DNA of 64,000 nucleotides from Bacteroidota bacterium (GTDB lineage Bacteria; Bacteroidota; Bacteroidia; NS11-12g; UBA955): NCBI GenBank assembly GCA_027621365.1, contig JAQCBH010000001.1, positions 1 to 64,000 of the forward strand, read 5' to 3'. Shown piece by piece: positions 34,923 to 44,343 of this stretch (position 1 is its first letter; each line of letters starts with the position of its first letter). The notes under the pieces were generated by a model. It saw only the letters and a program-made list of their open reading frames with translations, ran no database searches and was not told where the DNA came from. The position numbers and the translations under genes were made by a program.

Positions 34923-37652
34923 TCAAGCCCTGGCAAACTCGCCTTTGCTCTTGCGAATGCGCACAGCTACTACCTTGTATTCGGGGCACATGGCTTCCGA
35001 GCAATGCTCGTCTGAGGTCACCAAATTCACCATGATTTCCGGGAAGTGGAAGGTGGTACTCAAGACCCCTTGCTTGACTCCATCCGTGACCTTGGCCTTG
35101 ATATCGACCTTGCCACGGGGCGATTCCACGCAGACTTTGTCTCCGCTTTGAATGCCGAACTGGGCCGCATCATCGGGGTGTATCCACAGCAAATCTTCAG
35201 TGTGAATCTCCACGTTGGCCGTACGGCGGGTTTGCACGCCTGAGTTGTAGTGCTCCAAGTCGCGGTTGGTGGTCAAAATGAAGGGGTAATCCTTGCCGTG
35301 TTTGACGATTTCATTCGACTCCTTGAAGGAGTGGAACAAGAAAGTACCCTTGCCTTTTTTGAAGGTTTCATCGTGCAAAATCTTGGTGTCAGTACCATCG
35401 GGTTTGACCGGCCACTGCAAGCCGTTGATGCCCAAATTCTCCCAGGTAACCCCTGCAAAGAAAGGCACGATTTGGGAAATTTCTTTGAGCATACCCTCAG
35501 GCGTATAATCGGGCTGGGCATAACCCATGCGGTTCATGATGTCAATGACAATCTGGCCATCGGGTTTGGAATTGGCATTGGGTTTCACCACCTGATTGAC
35601 CTTTTGAATGCGGCGTTCGCCATTGGTGAAGGTTCCGCTCTTCTCCAGAAACGAAGCACCCGGCAAAATAACGTCAGCCAACTTGGCCGTCTCGGTCATG
35701 AATAGCTCCTGCACCACAAACAAGTCCAAATTGTTCAAGGCCTTTTTCACCTTGTTGGTATTGGGATCGGTCTGCACGACATCTTCGCCCATGATCCACA
35801 TGGCCTTCAGTTTTCCTTCAATCGCTGCATCGAACATTTCAGGGATTTTCAAGCCAATGTGTTTGGGTACTTCAACCCCATAAAACTCGTTGTAGGTGCG
35901 GTTTACATCGTCGTTGGTTACATCCAAATAACCCGCGCCTTGGTGCGGCTGAACGCCCATGTCTGCCAAGCCTTGAACGTTGTTCTGACCGCGAAGCGGG
36001 TTCACCCCCACCCCTTTTCGGCCTATGTTGCCGGTGAGCATGGCCAAATCGGCAATCTGCACCACCGTAAACGTTCCTTGCGAATGCTCGGTCACGCCCA
36101 AACCATGAAAACTCATGGCATTGGGAGCTTTGGCATAGGCCATGGCTGCACGGCGAACCAGTTCTTTGTCTACTCCGCAGACAGCCTCCATCTCATCAAT
36201 GTTGACGGCCAACACCTGCTCCTTGAATTCCTCATAACCTTCGGCACGAGTTTCAATGAACTGTTGATCCACCAATCCTTCTTTGATGATGTAGTACATC
36301 ATCATGTTCAGGACGGCTACGTTGGTACCGGGTCGAACAGGCAAATGGTAGGTGGCATATTCGGCCAGCTCGGTTCTGCGGGGATCGATGACAATCGAAA
36401 CGTTGTCCGACTTCATGGCGAACTGCTTCAACTTGGCGCCCGTTACCGGGTGACCCGCCGTGGGGTTGGCTCCAATGACCAAAATGGCATTGGTATGCTT
36501 CAAATCTTCAATGCTATTGGTGGCCGCACCGGTTCCAAAGGTGCGTTGCATGCCCAATGCTGTGGGCGAATGGCAGACGCGTGCGCATCCGTCGATGTTG
36601 TTGGTTCTCACAACGGCACGGAAGAACTTCTGCATCAAGTAATTCTCTTCGTTGGTGCAGCGAGCCGACGAAATACCCGCCAAACTATCGGGACCAAATT
36701 CCGAGATGTAATACTTGAATCGAGAAGCGATGTAATCGTAGGCCTCATCCCAAGTAGCCTTTTCAAATACGCCATTTCGCTTGATCAAGGGATCGGTGAT
36801 GCGATCGGGATGCTTGTAAAACTTGAAAGCAAAACGACCCTTCAAGCAGGTATGACCTTGGTTCACTTCGGCGTCATAAGGAGCTCGAATGCTCAAAATC
36901 TCTCCATTGGTGGAAGAAACCTCCAGGTTACAGCCTACTCCGCAATAGTTGCAAATCGTGCGCGTCTTTTCGGTCGCCTCGATGGCTTTTGATTGGAAAA
37001 TATCAGAGATGGCAGCCGTTGGGCAAGCCTGGGCACAAGCACCGCAGCTCACGCAATCAGACTCTTTGAAACTGACGTCCTGGCCCTTGACAATGTGGTT
37101 GTCAAAGCCTCGACCCGCCATACTCAAAACAAATTGACCTTGCACTTCGTCGCAAGCGCGAACACAACGGTAACAGTTGATGCACTTGGAGAAATCAGAG
37201 CGCATGTAGGAATGGCTTTCGTCCTTTTCGCGGTCCAAATGATGTTCCCCTTCGGGATAACGAACCTTGCGAATGCCTACTTCAGCGGCTACAGTTTGCA
37301 GTTCGCAGTTTCCATTCACCTCGCAAGTCAAACAATCCAAAGGATGGTCGGTCAAGACCAATTCAATGATGTTCTTGCGCAGTTTCTGAATTTCAGGCGT
37401 AGATGTGTGAATGTGATAACCCGCTGTAACCGGCGTATGGCAAGATGCCATGGTGCGACGAGGACCCTCCGCGCTCAATCCTACTTCCACACTGCAAACC
37501 CTACAGGAGCCAAAAGGATCCAAATTCGGCGCATCGCACAAGGTGGGTATGAGTTTTTCGCCTTCAATGCGGCGAACAAAATTCAAAATGGTTTCCCCAG
37601 CGCGGAATTCGTGTTCCGAACCATTGACAAAGGCTGTTTGCTTGGTTTCCAT
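34923..37652 (-). CDS. fdsA: NAD-linked formate dehydrogenase, catalytic alpha subunit
   Basis: 909 residues. In order: a [2Fe-2S] domain (GSCRVCSVEVG, residues about 48-60), a NuoG-like His/Cys cluster (DCLTCEVNGNCEL), a dicluster ferredoxin (CINCYRCVRAC; CVSCGACAQACP), a [4Fe-4S] motif CNYCGVGC and the bis-MGD molybdopterin domain. The active site reads CARVCHSPTALG: Cys, not selenocysteine, followed by the catalytic His. Reaction: formate to CO2, electrons passing to the beta subunit and NAD+. Cytoplasmic; no Tat signal. Its ATG overlaps the TGA of the beta gene. No fdhD or molybdopterin genes in the window. Confidence 0.93.
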   Translation of the reverse strand: METKQTAFVNGSEHEFRAGETILNFVRRIEGEKLIPTLCDAPNLDPFGSCRVCSVEVGLSAEGPRRTMASCHTPVTAGYHIHTSTPEIQKLRKNIIELVLTDHPLDCLTCEVNGNCELQTVAAEVGIRKVRYPEGEHHLDREKDESHSYMRSDFSKCINCYRCVRACDEVQGQFVLSMAGRGFDNHIVKGQDVSFKESDCVSCGACAQACPTAAISDIFQSKAIEATEKTRTICNYCGVGCNLEVSSTNGEILSIRAPYDAEVNQGHTCLKGRFAFKFYKHPDRITDPLIKRNGVFEKATWDEAYDYIASRFKYYISEFGPDSLAGISSARCTNEENYLMQKFFRAVVRTNNIDGCARVCHSPTALGMQRTFGTGAATNSIEDLKHTNAILVIGANPTAGHPVTGAKLKQFAMKSDNVSIVIDPRRTELAEYATYHLPVRPGTNVAVLNMMMYYIIKEGLVDQQFIETRAEGYEEFKEQVLAVNIDEMEAVCGVDKELVRRAAMAYAKAPNAMSFHGLGVTEHSQGTFTVVQIADLAMLTGNIGRKGVGVNPLRGQNNVQGLADMGVQPHQGAGYLDVTNDDVNRTYNEFYGVEVPKHIGLKIPEMFDAAIEGKLKAMWIMGEDVVQTDPNTNKVKKALNNLDLFVVQELFMTETAKLADVILPGASFLEKSGTFTNGERRIQKVNQVVKPNANSKPDGQIVIDIMNRMGYAQPDYTPEGMLKEISQIVPFFAGVTWENLGINGLQWPVKPDGTDTKILHDETFKKGKGTFLFHSFKESNEIVKHGKDYPFILTTNRDLEHYNSGVQTRRTANVEIHTEDLLWIHPDDAAQFGIQSGDKVCVESPRGKVDIKAKVTDGVKQGVLSTTFHFPEIMVNLVTSDEHCSEAMCPEYKVVAVRIRKSKGEFARA

Positions 37653-39301
37653 CAGTTGAAATAGGGGGTTAATTCAGATTCAAAATATTGTAGGGAGTTG
37701 CGAATCGGCAAGGGAATTCCGCCACCGTGCGCACAAAGGGAACCCTTCTGCAGGGTATCCAACAAATCATTGAAAAGAGCACGGTCAATGACCAGCTTGC
37801 CGTTCTTGGCCTTTGACAACATTTCATGGCCGCGCTTGGTCCCCAATCGGCAGGGAAAGCACTTGCCACAACTTTCGTAGCTGGCAAAATCCATCAAGTG
37901 TTCCAGGAAATCAATCATGGGGAAAGATTCAGGAATGCAGACGACTGAGGCATGCCCGAGCAGAAATCCTTGGCTCGAAAACGATTCGTAATCCAGGTAC
38001 AAGTCTTTGATTTTGGAAACAGGAACCACTCCGCCCAAAGGCCCGCCTATTTGCATGGCTTTGATGGCCTGGGTGAACCCGCCTCCCAATTCTTCGAATA
38101 CGGTTTTCAGGGGTGTACCCATCTCGACTTCATATATACCAGGGCGTTTGAAAAAACTATCCAGGCTGACCAATTTGGTTCCCTTCGACTTCTCCGTACC
38201 CAAAGAGGCGTAGTAGGCACCACCCTTTTTCAGAATGGCGTAAACAGCCGCCAAGGTTTCCACATTGTTGACCACCGTAGGCTTGTTGAACAATCCTTTC
38301 TGGGTGGGGAACGGCGGCCTGGTGCGAACCTCGGGCCTCTGCCCTTCGATGCTGTTGATCAGGGCTGTTTCCTCCCCGCATATGTAAGCTCCTTGGGCCT
38401 GAATGACTTTGAAATCGTAGGAAAATCCTGATCCGAGTATGTTCTCACCCAACAATCCGGCTTCTCGCAAGGCCTCAATGGCTAGCTGTGACTCTTTCAC
38501 CGCCTGCGGATACTCGGCTCTGATGTACAAGACTCCCCATTGGGCACCAGTGATAAAACCGGCTGTCATCATGCCAAACAACACGGAATAAGGCTGTTGC
38601 TCCAGCAAATAGCGATCAGAATAAGCTCCGGGGTCTCCTTCATCGGCGTTGCAAACAATGAATTTGACATCGCTCTCAACTTGAGCACAAGACTCCAGTT
38701 TGAAGCCCATGGGGAAACCCGCCCCGCCTCGGCCTCGAATTTGAGAGGCTCTGATTTCATTCAGGGCCCATTCGCGACCTTGATTCAAGGTTGATTGGAA
38801 CAGGGCTTTGAATTCTTCCAAACTGCCGAAAGGCTGGCTAAGCAATTGAGGTCCGTGATGCCCAACATGGTATTGGTCGGCATTCAAGGTCTCTCCCTTC
38901 ACCAAGTCGTCCAAGCGATCGATGTCTTGACCCGAGTAGTTCTCCCCACCTAAGTGGAAAGCAGCATTCTCGTGGCAGCGACCCAAGCAGGTCATATGGC
39001 CGATTTGATCGGCCGAGAAATGCTGCTCCAGCTTTTGATGCACCTCCTCTTGTTTGCCCGCACATACACAGGCGGTACCATTGCAGACGTAGGCTTTTTT
39101 ACCCTTGTTGTCTTCTTTCAAGAAATCGTAAAAACTCGCCGTTCCGTAAACAGAAGATTTGCCAATCAAGAAGGCCTTGGCCAATCGATCGAGCTCAGAA
39201 GCACTAGGGGTTCCATTCTCTCGAGCGGCCGTACCCAAAGACTCAAACAAATTGTCTTGGAGCCCTTTGCGAAACGATAGTTCACTTAAATTCTTAGACA
39301 T
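37652..39301 (-). CDS. fdsB: NAD-linked formate dehydrogenase, beta subunit (NuoE-NuoF fusion)
   Basis: 549 residues from the ATG at 39301. Residues about 1-130 are a NuoE-like thioredoxin-fold [2Fe-2S] domain (CNGTACVCAG ... CLGRCHENA), followed by a NuoF domain: FMN site RGRGGAGFPMGFK, NAD site CGEETALINSIEG, [4Fe-4S] ligands CGKCFPC ... C. Role: electrons from FdsA to FMN and NAD+. The FdsB fusion plan is known from soluble FdsABG enzymes; no separate gamma subunit (FdsG) is encoded here. First gene of the two-gene operon. Confidence 0.92.
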   Translation of the reverse strand: MSKNLSELSFRKGLQDNLFESLGTAARENGTPSASELDRLAKAFLIGKSSVYGTASFYDFLKEDNKGKKAYVCNGTACVCAGKQEEVHQKLEQHFSADQIGHMTCLGRCHENAAFHLGGENYSGQDIDRLDDLVKGETLNADQYHVGHHGPQLLSQPFGSLEEFKALFQSTLNQGREWALNEIRASQIRGRGGAGFPMGFKLESCAQVESDVKFIVCNADEGDPGAYSDRYLLEQQPYSVLFGMMTAGFITGAQWGVLYIRAEYPQAVKESQLAIEALREAGLLGENILGSGFSYDFKVIQAQGAYICGEETALINSIEGQRPEVRTRPPFPTQKGLFNKPTVVNNVETLAAVYAILKKGGAYYASLGTEKSKGTKLVSLDSFFKRPGIYEVEMGTPLKTVFEELGGGFTQAIKAMQIGGPLGGVVPVSKIKDLYLDYESFSSQGFLLGHASVVCIPESFPMIDFLEHLMDFASYESCGKCFPCRLGTKRGHEMLSKAKNGKLVIDRALFNDLLDTLQKGSLCAHGGGIPLPIRNSLQYFESELTPYFN

Positions 39302-39386
39302 AGCTAGGTAAAACAAAGTAAGGTAAAAACGAAGATACCGCGAGGGCAAATTCTGCCCATGAAGCTAGTGCTTGATATTATAGACG

Positions 39387-40031
39387 CTATACCTTGGCAA
39401 GCTGACGAAACTCCACTATTCCCTGAAGCCAGGTTCGGCGAATCCTTGTCTGATACCCATGGGCTTCCAGCAAGGCGAACCAGTCGTTCAATTGATGCAC
39501 CTTTTGGCCACTCGCCCAAGCGTAGAAGCTCAGCAAAAGGGCGGTATACAGTCGCTGCCAAACTCGATGTTGGGGTGGTTGAACAAAATCAAGCACATAC
39601 AAGTCGGGATGCTTAGTTAGCCTCATGGCCTGCAGTTTACGTTCAAATTCAAGCCAGACTTCAGCTTCAACCAACTGAAGGAGATAGGGAAACACAATGG
39701 CATCAGGAATAGGAAGGCCCGTCATATCCAACTCTTGCACGGAGGACCAAACAAACTGCACCTTGTGCTTGCTTAGCGATTGTCGGGCCTTTCGCTCCAT
39801 CTCGGCCGAGGCATCGACACTGACAATTTCCAACGATTTCGACAGATCTTTCAAGGCTACCCCAGTCCCTGTCCCTATGACCCAGACCACCCCCCGATCA
39901 GGCAAATGGGCAATGAGTTCACGATGAGAACGACGCCAAACATTCCCGGGAATGCCCAGCTTGGCCAAACCGTCATACACCTTTGAAAACCACCTGTAAT
40001 TCCCTGTATTGATGGGGGCAAAATAAAACAA
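39387..40031 (-). CDS. SAM-dependent methyltransferase-like protein
   Basis: 214 residues. A Rossmann-like motif I (VVWVIGTGTGVAL) and an acidic motif II (IVSVDASAEM) indicate a class I SAM methyltransferase; the C-terminal half has a hydrophobic helix (LYTALLLSFYAWASG), so it may act on a lipid. The start is uncertain: the ORF begins with TTG at 40031, no ATG is near, and a -7-like TATTTTG overlaps the first codons. Substrate unknown; single gene. Confidence 0.72.
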   Translation of the reverse strand: MFYFAPINTGNYRWFSKVYDGLAKLGIPGNVWRRSHRELIAHLPDRGVVWVIGTGTGVALKDLSKSLEIVSVDASAEMERKARQSLSKHKVQFVWSSVQELDMTGLPIPDAIVFPYLLQLVEAEVWLEFERKLQAMRLTKHPDLYVLDFVQPPQHRVWQRLYTALLLSFYAWASGQKVHQLNDWFALLEAHGYQTRIRRTWLQGIVEFRQLAKV

Positions 40032-40042
40032 CTACCCTTGCT

Positions 40043-40050
40043 TACCTTTG
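40043..40050 (+). promoter_or_regulatory. -7 box of the YdeI-like gene
   Basis: TACCTTTG, 4 nt before the ATG at 40055. Confidence 0.45.
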
Positions 40051-40054
40051 TAGA

Positions 40055-40987
40055 ATGGCCGTAAAGATTGATTCTGTTCAGACCTATTTCGAAAAAGGAT
40101 GCGGGCGATGCAAAAAGTTCGACACCCCGGAATGCCGGGTACACCGTTGGGATGAGGCATTGGCGGCTATGCGTGCCATCTGCCTGGAATCAGGCATGCA
40201 CGAAGAATTGAAATGGGCCCATCCCTGCTACTTGCACGAGGGCTGAAACATCGTCATTCTGGGAGCCTTTAATGAGTATTGCGCCATCAATTTCATGAAG
40301 GGAAGCTTGCTGAAAGACCCCAAGAAACTATTAGAAAACAATGGAGAAAACTCACAAAGCAGCATGATGTTTCGGGCTCAAAATGCGCAACGAGTGCTGG
40401 ATTGTGCCGATGATCTCAGAGCGTTGAAGCCATTCATAGTCATTCCCGATAGCGCCATGAGCAACGGCGACTATGTAGAGGAAAAGCGCAGACGATACAG
40501 CCCATACATGGCAGAATCGTACATGGAAAACGAGCTGCAAAAAATTGGACTCAGCCGTTACTCCAGCTACGATGTCGCTGAAGCTGTCCCTGTAGAATCC
40601 TTCGAATTGAGTGCTTCTACCAATCATCAATCTTTGACGGCTGTCCCAAAAGGCAACTGGGTATGGACCACCGACGTTTCGCTCGATCACCTATGGTACC
40701 TGAATACCGTTCGCTTGGAAATCGATTCTTCGCAATCCGTGCTATTTGTTTACCAAGGATCCAAAACTTGGGAATTCCCTGTTCTGGAAACAGCTAAAAA
40801 ACGAATGGGCGCCTTGAAGTATCGCCCCTACACCAATGATCGATACAAATTGGGCAACAAAGGCTTGACATTCTCTGAAGACGGCTGTTACCTCGATATC
40901 AAAGACATCGATTTCCAATGGACCGACCAACGCCAGGCTTGGGGGATCAAGCACCTGAATGGAACCCTTTGGCTGGCTCAGAATTGA
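40055..40987 (+). pseudogene. YdeI/DUF1801-like gene interrupted by an in-frame TGA
   Basis: Codons 1-63 and the frame resuming at 40247 are in the same frame; the TGA at 40244-40246 interrupts the YdeI-type block WAHPCYLHEG * NIVILGAF, where relatives have a Lys/Arg-like residue. Upstream, VQTYFEKGCGRCKKF and the following helix fit DUF1801/YdeI; after about residue 130 comes an unrecognised region of 170 residues (WTTDVSLDHLWYLNTVRLE). One base change (TGA from AGA or CGA) would explain the break. It may instead be a sequencing error. Restart at the ATG at 40295 is possible but would remove most of the domain. Confidence 0.75.
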
Positions 40988-40988
40988 T

Positions 40989-42185
40989 TCAATCAGCCTG
41001 TTGATCAGCCTCGCGCTTAACCTTGATTTCTTGGAGCAATTCTCGGGTTTCTTTGGCGTCTTCCCCAGAGGCTTCAGCCAGTTCTATGGCTTTTCGGCCT
41101 TGGTTCTCAGCCTCATCCCATCGCTGCGTTTTCATCAGCAGATGAGCATAGGTATCGCGAATGGCATAACCAGCATCAGCATGTGTAGCAATGTATGATG
41201 CACAGATATCGGTGGCTCGCTGCAATTGCTTGGAATCATCGCAAGATTGATAAACCGCCCAGCTCAAACTGTTGATCATATTGCCGTCGGTCTGCTCAGC
41301 CAAAACATCCACGAGTTTGGACCACAAACCCTTTTCTTTATAAAAGCGAACCTTCATGGAGGTTGCGGTCATAGCATCATCAGGGAATAGCACCAAAAAA
41401 TCTTGTATGGCCTCTTCAAACTCCCCTTCGGTGGCCGTCTTACTCAAGGCGTACAAGCGGCGCATCATCGTGTTTTTCAATACATCTTGGGCTATGTCGG
41501 AACCATATTTCGCACCTAAGCCTTCTTGCTCATCCATCAAATAAGAAAGGTCATTGGGCGTCAATACCGTTGGGAAATTTTGGGCGATGACCATCCACAG
41601 AAAGGATCCCTGCTCTGAGCTAGCCAAGATCGTCGCCATCTTTTCAGCATCGGGGCGGGATTCGAAATCAGAATCGGCATAGGCTTGAAGGTCAGCTGGC
41701 CAACTCATTGAAGCCAATTCTGGAAAACCCGGTCTATCGGGATGTTCGGCCGCCAAAAACGTTGACAAGGAATTCATCCATTCTGCAGAATCAGAATAAC
41801 CGACCAATTTGCCCATCAACTCCCCCTTGGGCGTCAAGATTACAAAGGTGGGAAACGCATTGATGCCGTAAGCCAAACGCAAATGATGGCTAGCCTTGTT
41901 GTGTTCCATATCCAAGCGATAGCATTCCATGTTAGCGGCCATGTACGCTTTGACCGCGGGCAAGGAAAAGGTCTTTTTGTCCATCACCTTGCACCACCCG
42001 CACCAATCGGTATAGGCATCAACAAAAATGGGCTTGCCCGAAGACTGAGCTGCTTGCAGCGCCACTGACCAATCGGTCAATTCAGGAAAAGCGGGCTCAT
42101 GCGAGGGTTGATCAGGCACCGCTTCTTGAGCATACAATGCGGTGAGGGACGTTAAGGCTAGGGCGACTGCGAAGAGGCGTTTCAT
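40989..42185 (-). CDS. Secreted thioredoxin-like protein with helical repeat tail
   Basis: 398 residues: signal peptide (ALALTSLTALYAQ); a thioredoxin domain at about 35-165 with FVDAYTDWCGWCKVMDKK (CGWC active site) and cis-Pro in INAFPTFVIL; then an all-helical C-terminal half that probably forms TPR-like repeats (AHLLMKTQRWDEAENQGRKAI). A periplasmic thiol-disulfide protein; CxxC with a W is seen in DsbD-gamma-like and Bacteroidota thioredoxin-fold proteins. Single gene, back to back with the DUF1801 gene. Confidence 0.85.
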   Translation of the reverse strand: MKRLFAVALALTSLTALYAQEAVPDQPSHEPAFPELTDWSVALQAAQSSGKPIFVDAYTDWCGWCKVMDKKTFSLPAVKAYMAANMECYRLDMEHNKASHHLRLAYGINAFPTFVILTPKGELMGKLVGYSDSAEWMNSLSTFLAAEHPDRPGFPELASMSWPADLQAYADSDFESRPDAEKMATILASSEQGSFLWMVIAQNFPTVLTPNDLSYLMDEQEGLGAKYGSDIAQDVLKNTMMRRLYALSKTATEGEFEEAIQDFLVLFPDDAMTATSMKVRFYKEKGLWSKLVDVLAEQTDGNMINSLSWAVYQSCDDSKQLQRATDICASYIATHADAGYAIRDTYAHLLMKTQRWDEAENQGRKAIELAEASGEDAKETRELLQEIKVKREADQQAD

Positions 42186-42209
42186 GCTGAAAAGATACTA
42201 AATTGCTAC

Positions 42210-42599
42210 ATGCCTTGTGCAGAGATTGACCAATACATCGAAGCCTTGCCCGAACCAGGCAAAAGCCGCTTAAAGCAAATCAGAGCCTTCTTGGAGCAGC
42301 AGCTCCCCGAGGCTACTGAATGTTTCAAATGGCAAATGCCTACCCTGCACCAGTACGAAAACCTATTGCATTTTGCTTCATTTAAGAACCACATCGGCAT
42401 TTTCCCTGGCAGCGAAGGCGTTCGCTTTTTCGAAAGTATTCGAAGCGACTATCCCACTTCAAAGGGCACCATTCAAATTGGACACGATAGAGAAATTCCC
42501 TTTGAAGATTTGCGCCTTTTGGTAGCCTTTCGCTTGCAAAAAGCCCAAGAAAAAAGCGCCCTGAAACAGGGCGCTTCTTCCAAAAAATCGAAAAGATAA
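42210..42599 (+). CDS. DUF1801 / YdhG-like protein
   Basis: 129 residues: IDQYIEALPEPGKSRLKQIRAFL, CFKWQMPTL, NHIGIFPGSEG and a FEDLRLLVAFRLQ helix are typical of the DUF1801 (frataxin-like fold) family, sometimes named iron chaperones without strong proof. The last 20 codons are Lys/Ser-rich and encode, on the other strand, the fhs terminator. Convergent with fhs, ending on the base before its stop codon. Confidence 0.85.
   Translation: MPCAEIDQYIEALPEPGKSRLKQIRAFLEQQLPEATECFKWQMPTLHQYENLLHFASFKNHIGIFPGSEGVRFFESIRSDYPTSKGTIQIGHDREIPFEDLRLLVAFRLQKAQEKSALKQGASSKKSKR
42545..42576 (-). terminator. Terminator of fhs, inside the DUF1801 coding region
   Basis: AAGCGCCCTG/CAGGGCGCTT is a perfect 10-bp stem with a 3-nt loop; read on the minus strand it continues with T6. 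It lies entirely within the last codons of the convergent gene. Confidence 0.85.
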
Positions 42600-44267
42600 T
42601 TAGCTCAATCCGCTGATGATGCCATGGGCGTCAATGCTCATGTTTTCAGCGGCAGGAACTTCAGGCAAGCCGGGCATGCGGAGCATGGCTCCCGTGATGG
42701 GAATGATGAAACCCGCGCCTGCGGCAATTTCAAATTCACGAACCGTGATCTTGAAACCAGTGGGTCGACCTATCACTTTTTCGTTGTCGGTCAAACTCTT
42801 TTGTGTTTTGGCCATGCAAACAGGCAAGTCGGCCAACCCAATTTTTTCAAAACGCTTGAGCTGGGTTTTGGCCTTGGCGCTCAGCACTACCCCATCGGCA
42901 CCGTACATGGTTTTGGCAATTTTGTTCACCTTGTCTTCCAGTGAATCAGTGAGCTCATAGGTGAACTTGGGAGCTGCATCAAAATTCTCTGCGGCAGATA
43001 CTACACTCTGGGCCAAATCGGTCATACCATCTCCACCTTTGCCCCAGCCTTGGCTGAGTTCGGCTTTTACGCCCAAAGCGGCGCAACGCTGGCGAATCAA
43101 CTCGTGTTCTTCGGCACTATCATGTAAGAAGGTATTGATGGCTACCACTACAGGAATGCCAAAACTCTGAATGCTCTCGATGTGTTTTTCCAAATTGGGA
43201 ATACCCTTAGCCAAAGCATCGGTATCGGGCGTATTCAATTCATCCAAGGCTTTCCCCCCGTGGTATTTAAGCGCACGAACGGTCGCGACGATGACCACGG
43301 CCGAAGGATTGAGTTCAGCCGTTCTGCATTTCAAATTGATGAACTTCTCCGCGCCCAAATCAGCGCCAAAACCGGCTTCGGTCACCACCCAATCGCCATA
43401 ACGCATGGCCATCTTAGTAGCGTTGATGCTATTGGTTCCTTGAGCAATATTGGCAAATGGACCGCCGTGCAAGATGGCAGGGTTTCCTTCCAGGGTTTGA
43501 ACCAAGTTGGGATTGATGGCATCTTTCATCAAAATCGCCATGGCCTCAGAAGCATTCAAATCTTTTGCAAAAACGGGCTCACCTGCATAGGTATCACCGA
43601 TGTAAATACGATCAAAACGCTCTTTCAAATCTTGCAATCCTTGGCTCATGCACAAAATGGCCATGATCTCAGAGGCCGCGGTAATGTTGAATCCGCTTTC
43701 ACGCATGATACCGCCACTTTTGCCACCCATACCTACGATGGTCTGGCGAATCGCGCGATCGTTCATGTCCATAACTCGCTTCCACAACACGGTTCTGGGG
43801 TCAATGCCGAGGTTGCGCTTTTTGGATTGAATGTTATTGTCGACCAAAGCCGCCAACAAGTTGTTGGCTTTTTCTACGGCCGAGAAGTCGCCGGTGAAGT
43901 GCAGGTTGATGTCTTCCATGGGAATGACTTGGGCCCATCCGCCGCCAGCGGCGCCACCCTTGATCCCAAACACTGGGCCCAAGGAGGGTTCGCGCAAGGC
44001 CGCGACACTCTTCTTTCCAATTTTGGCCAACCCATCGGTCAGACCCACCGTAGTGGTGGTTTTTCCTTCACCCGCAGGGGTCGGAGAAATGGCAGTCACC
44101 AAAATCAACTTGGCTTTCTTCTGCTCAGCCGCCTTCAACAAGTGAAGCGGTAATTTGGCTTTGGTACGGCCGTAAGGCTCAATTTCATTGGGATTGATTC
44201 CCAGCTTTTCGGCGATTTCCCCAATCGGTTTGGGGGTCACGCTGCGTGCTATTTCTATATCAGTCAT
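42600..44267 (-). CDS. fhs: Formate-tetrahydrofolate ligase
   Basis: 555 residues from the ATG at 44267 (MTDIEIARSVTPKPI); a GTG 12 bp upstream is an alternative. P-loop TPAGEGKTTTTVGL, then KGGAAGGGWAQVIPMEDINLH and FNITAASEIMAI. Reaction: formate + THF + ATP to 10-formyl-THF, feeding one-carbon units into purines and serine/methionine. Located 5 kb from formate dehydrogenase. Single gene; its terminator lies in the neighbour's coding sequence. Confidence 0.97.
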   Translation of the reverse strand: MTDIEIARSVTPKPIGEIAEKLGINPNEIEPYGRTKAKLPLHLLKAAEQKKAKLILVTAISPTPAGEGKTTTTVGLTDGLAKIGKKSVAALREPSLGPVFGIKGGAAGGGWAQVIPMEDINLHFTGDFSAVEKANNLLAALVDNNIQSKKRNLGIDPRTVLWKRVMDMNDRAIRQTIVGMGGKSGGIMRESGFNITAASEIMAILCMSQGLQDLKERFDRIYIGDTYAGEPVFAKDLNASEAMAILMKDAINPNLVQTLEGNPAILHGGPFANIAQGTNSINATKMAMRYGDWVVTEAGFGADLGAEKFINLKCRTAELNPSAVVIVATVRALKYHGGKALDELNTPDTDALAKGIPNLEKHIESIQSFGIPVVVAINTFLHDSAEEHELIRQRCAALGVKAELSQGWGKGGDGMTDLAQSVVSAAENFDAAPKFTYELTDSLEDKVNKIAKTMYGADGVVLSAKAKTQLKRFEKIGLADLPVCMAKTQKSLTDNEKVIGRPTGFKITVREFEIAAGAGFIIPITGAMLRMPGLPEVPAAENMSIDAHGIISGLS

Positions 44268-44343
44268 ATTCGCGTACACTGCAATCTACGAGAATTTTCC
44301 TGTCATTGCACTGTACCTTGGCTGTGCGATTGTACACAGCAAC

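Noticed and set aside
35859-36992. 377-codon plus-strand ORF opposite fdsA (and 43182-44153 opposite fhs)
   Set aside because: Antisense shadows of long conserved genes; no recognisable domain and no promoter.
40244-40246. In-frame TGA read as selenocysteine, suggested by formate dehydrogenase nearby
   Set aside because: The formate dehydrogenase here uses Cys, the YdeI family has no selenoproteins, and I see no SECIS-like hairpin after the codon. A nonsense change or sequencing error is simpler.
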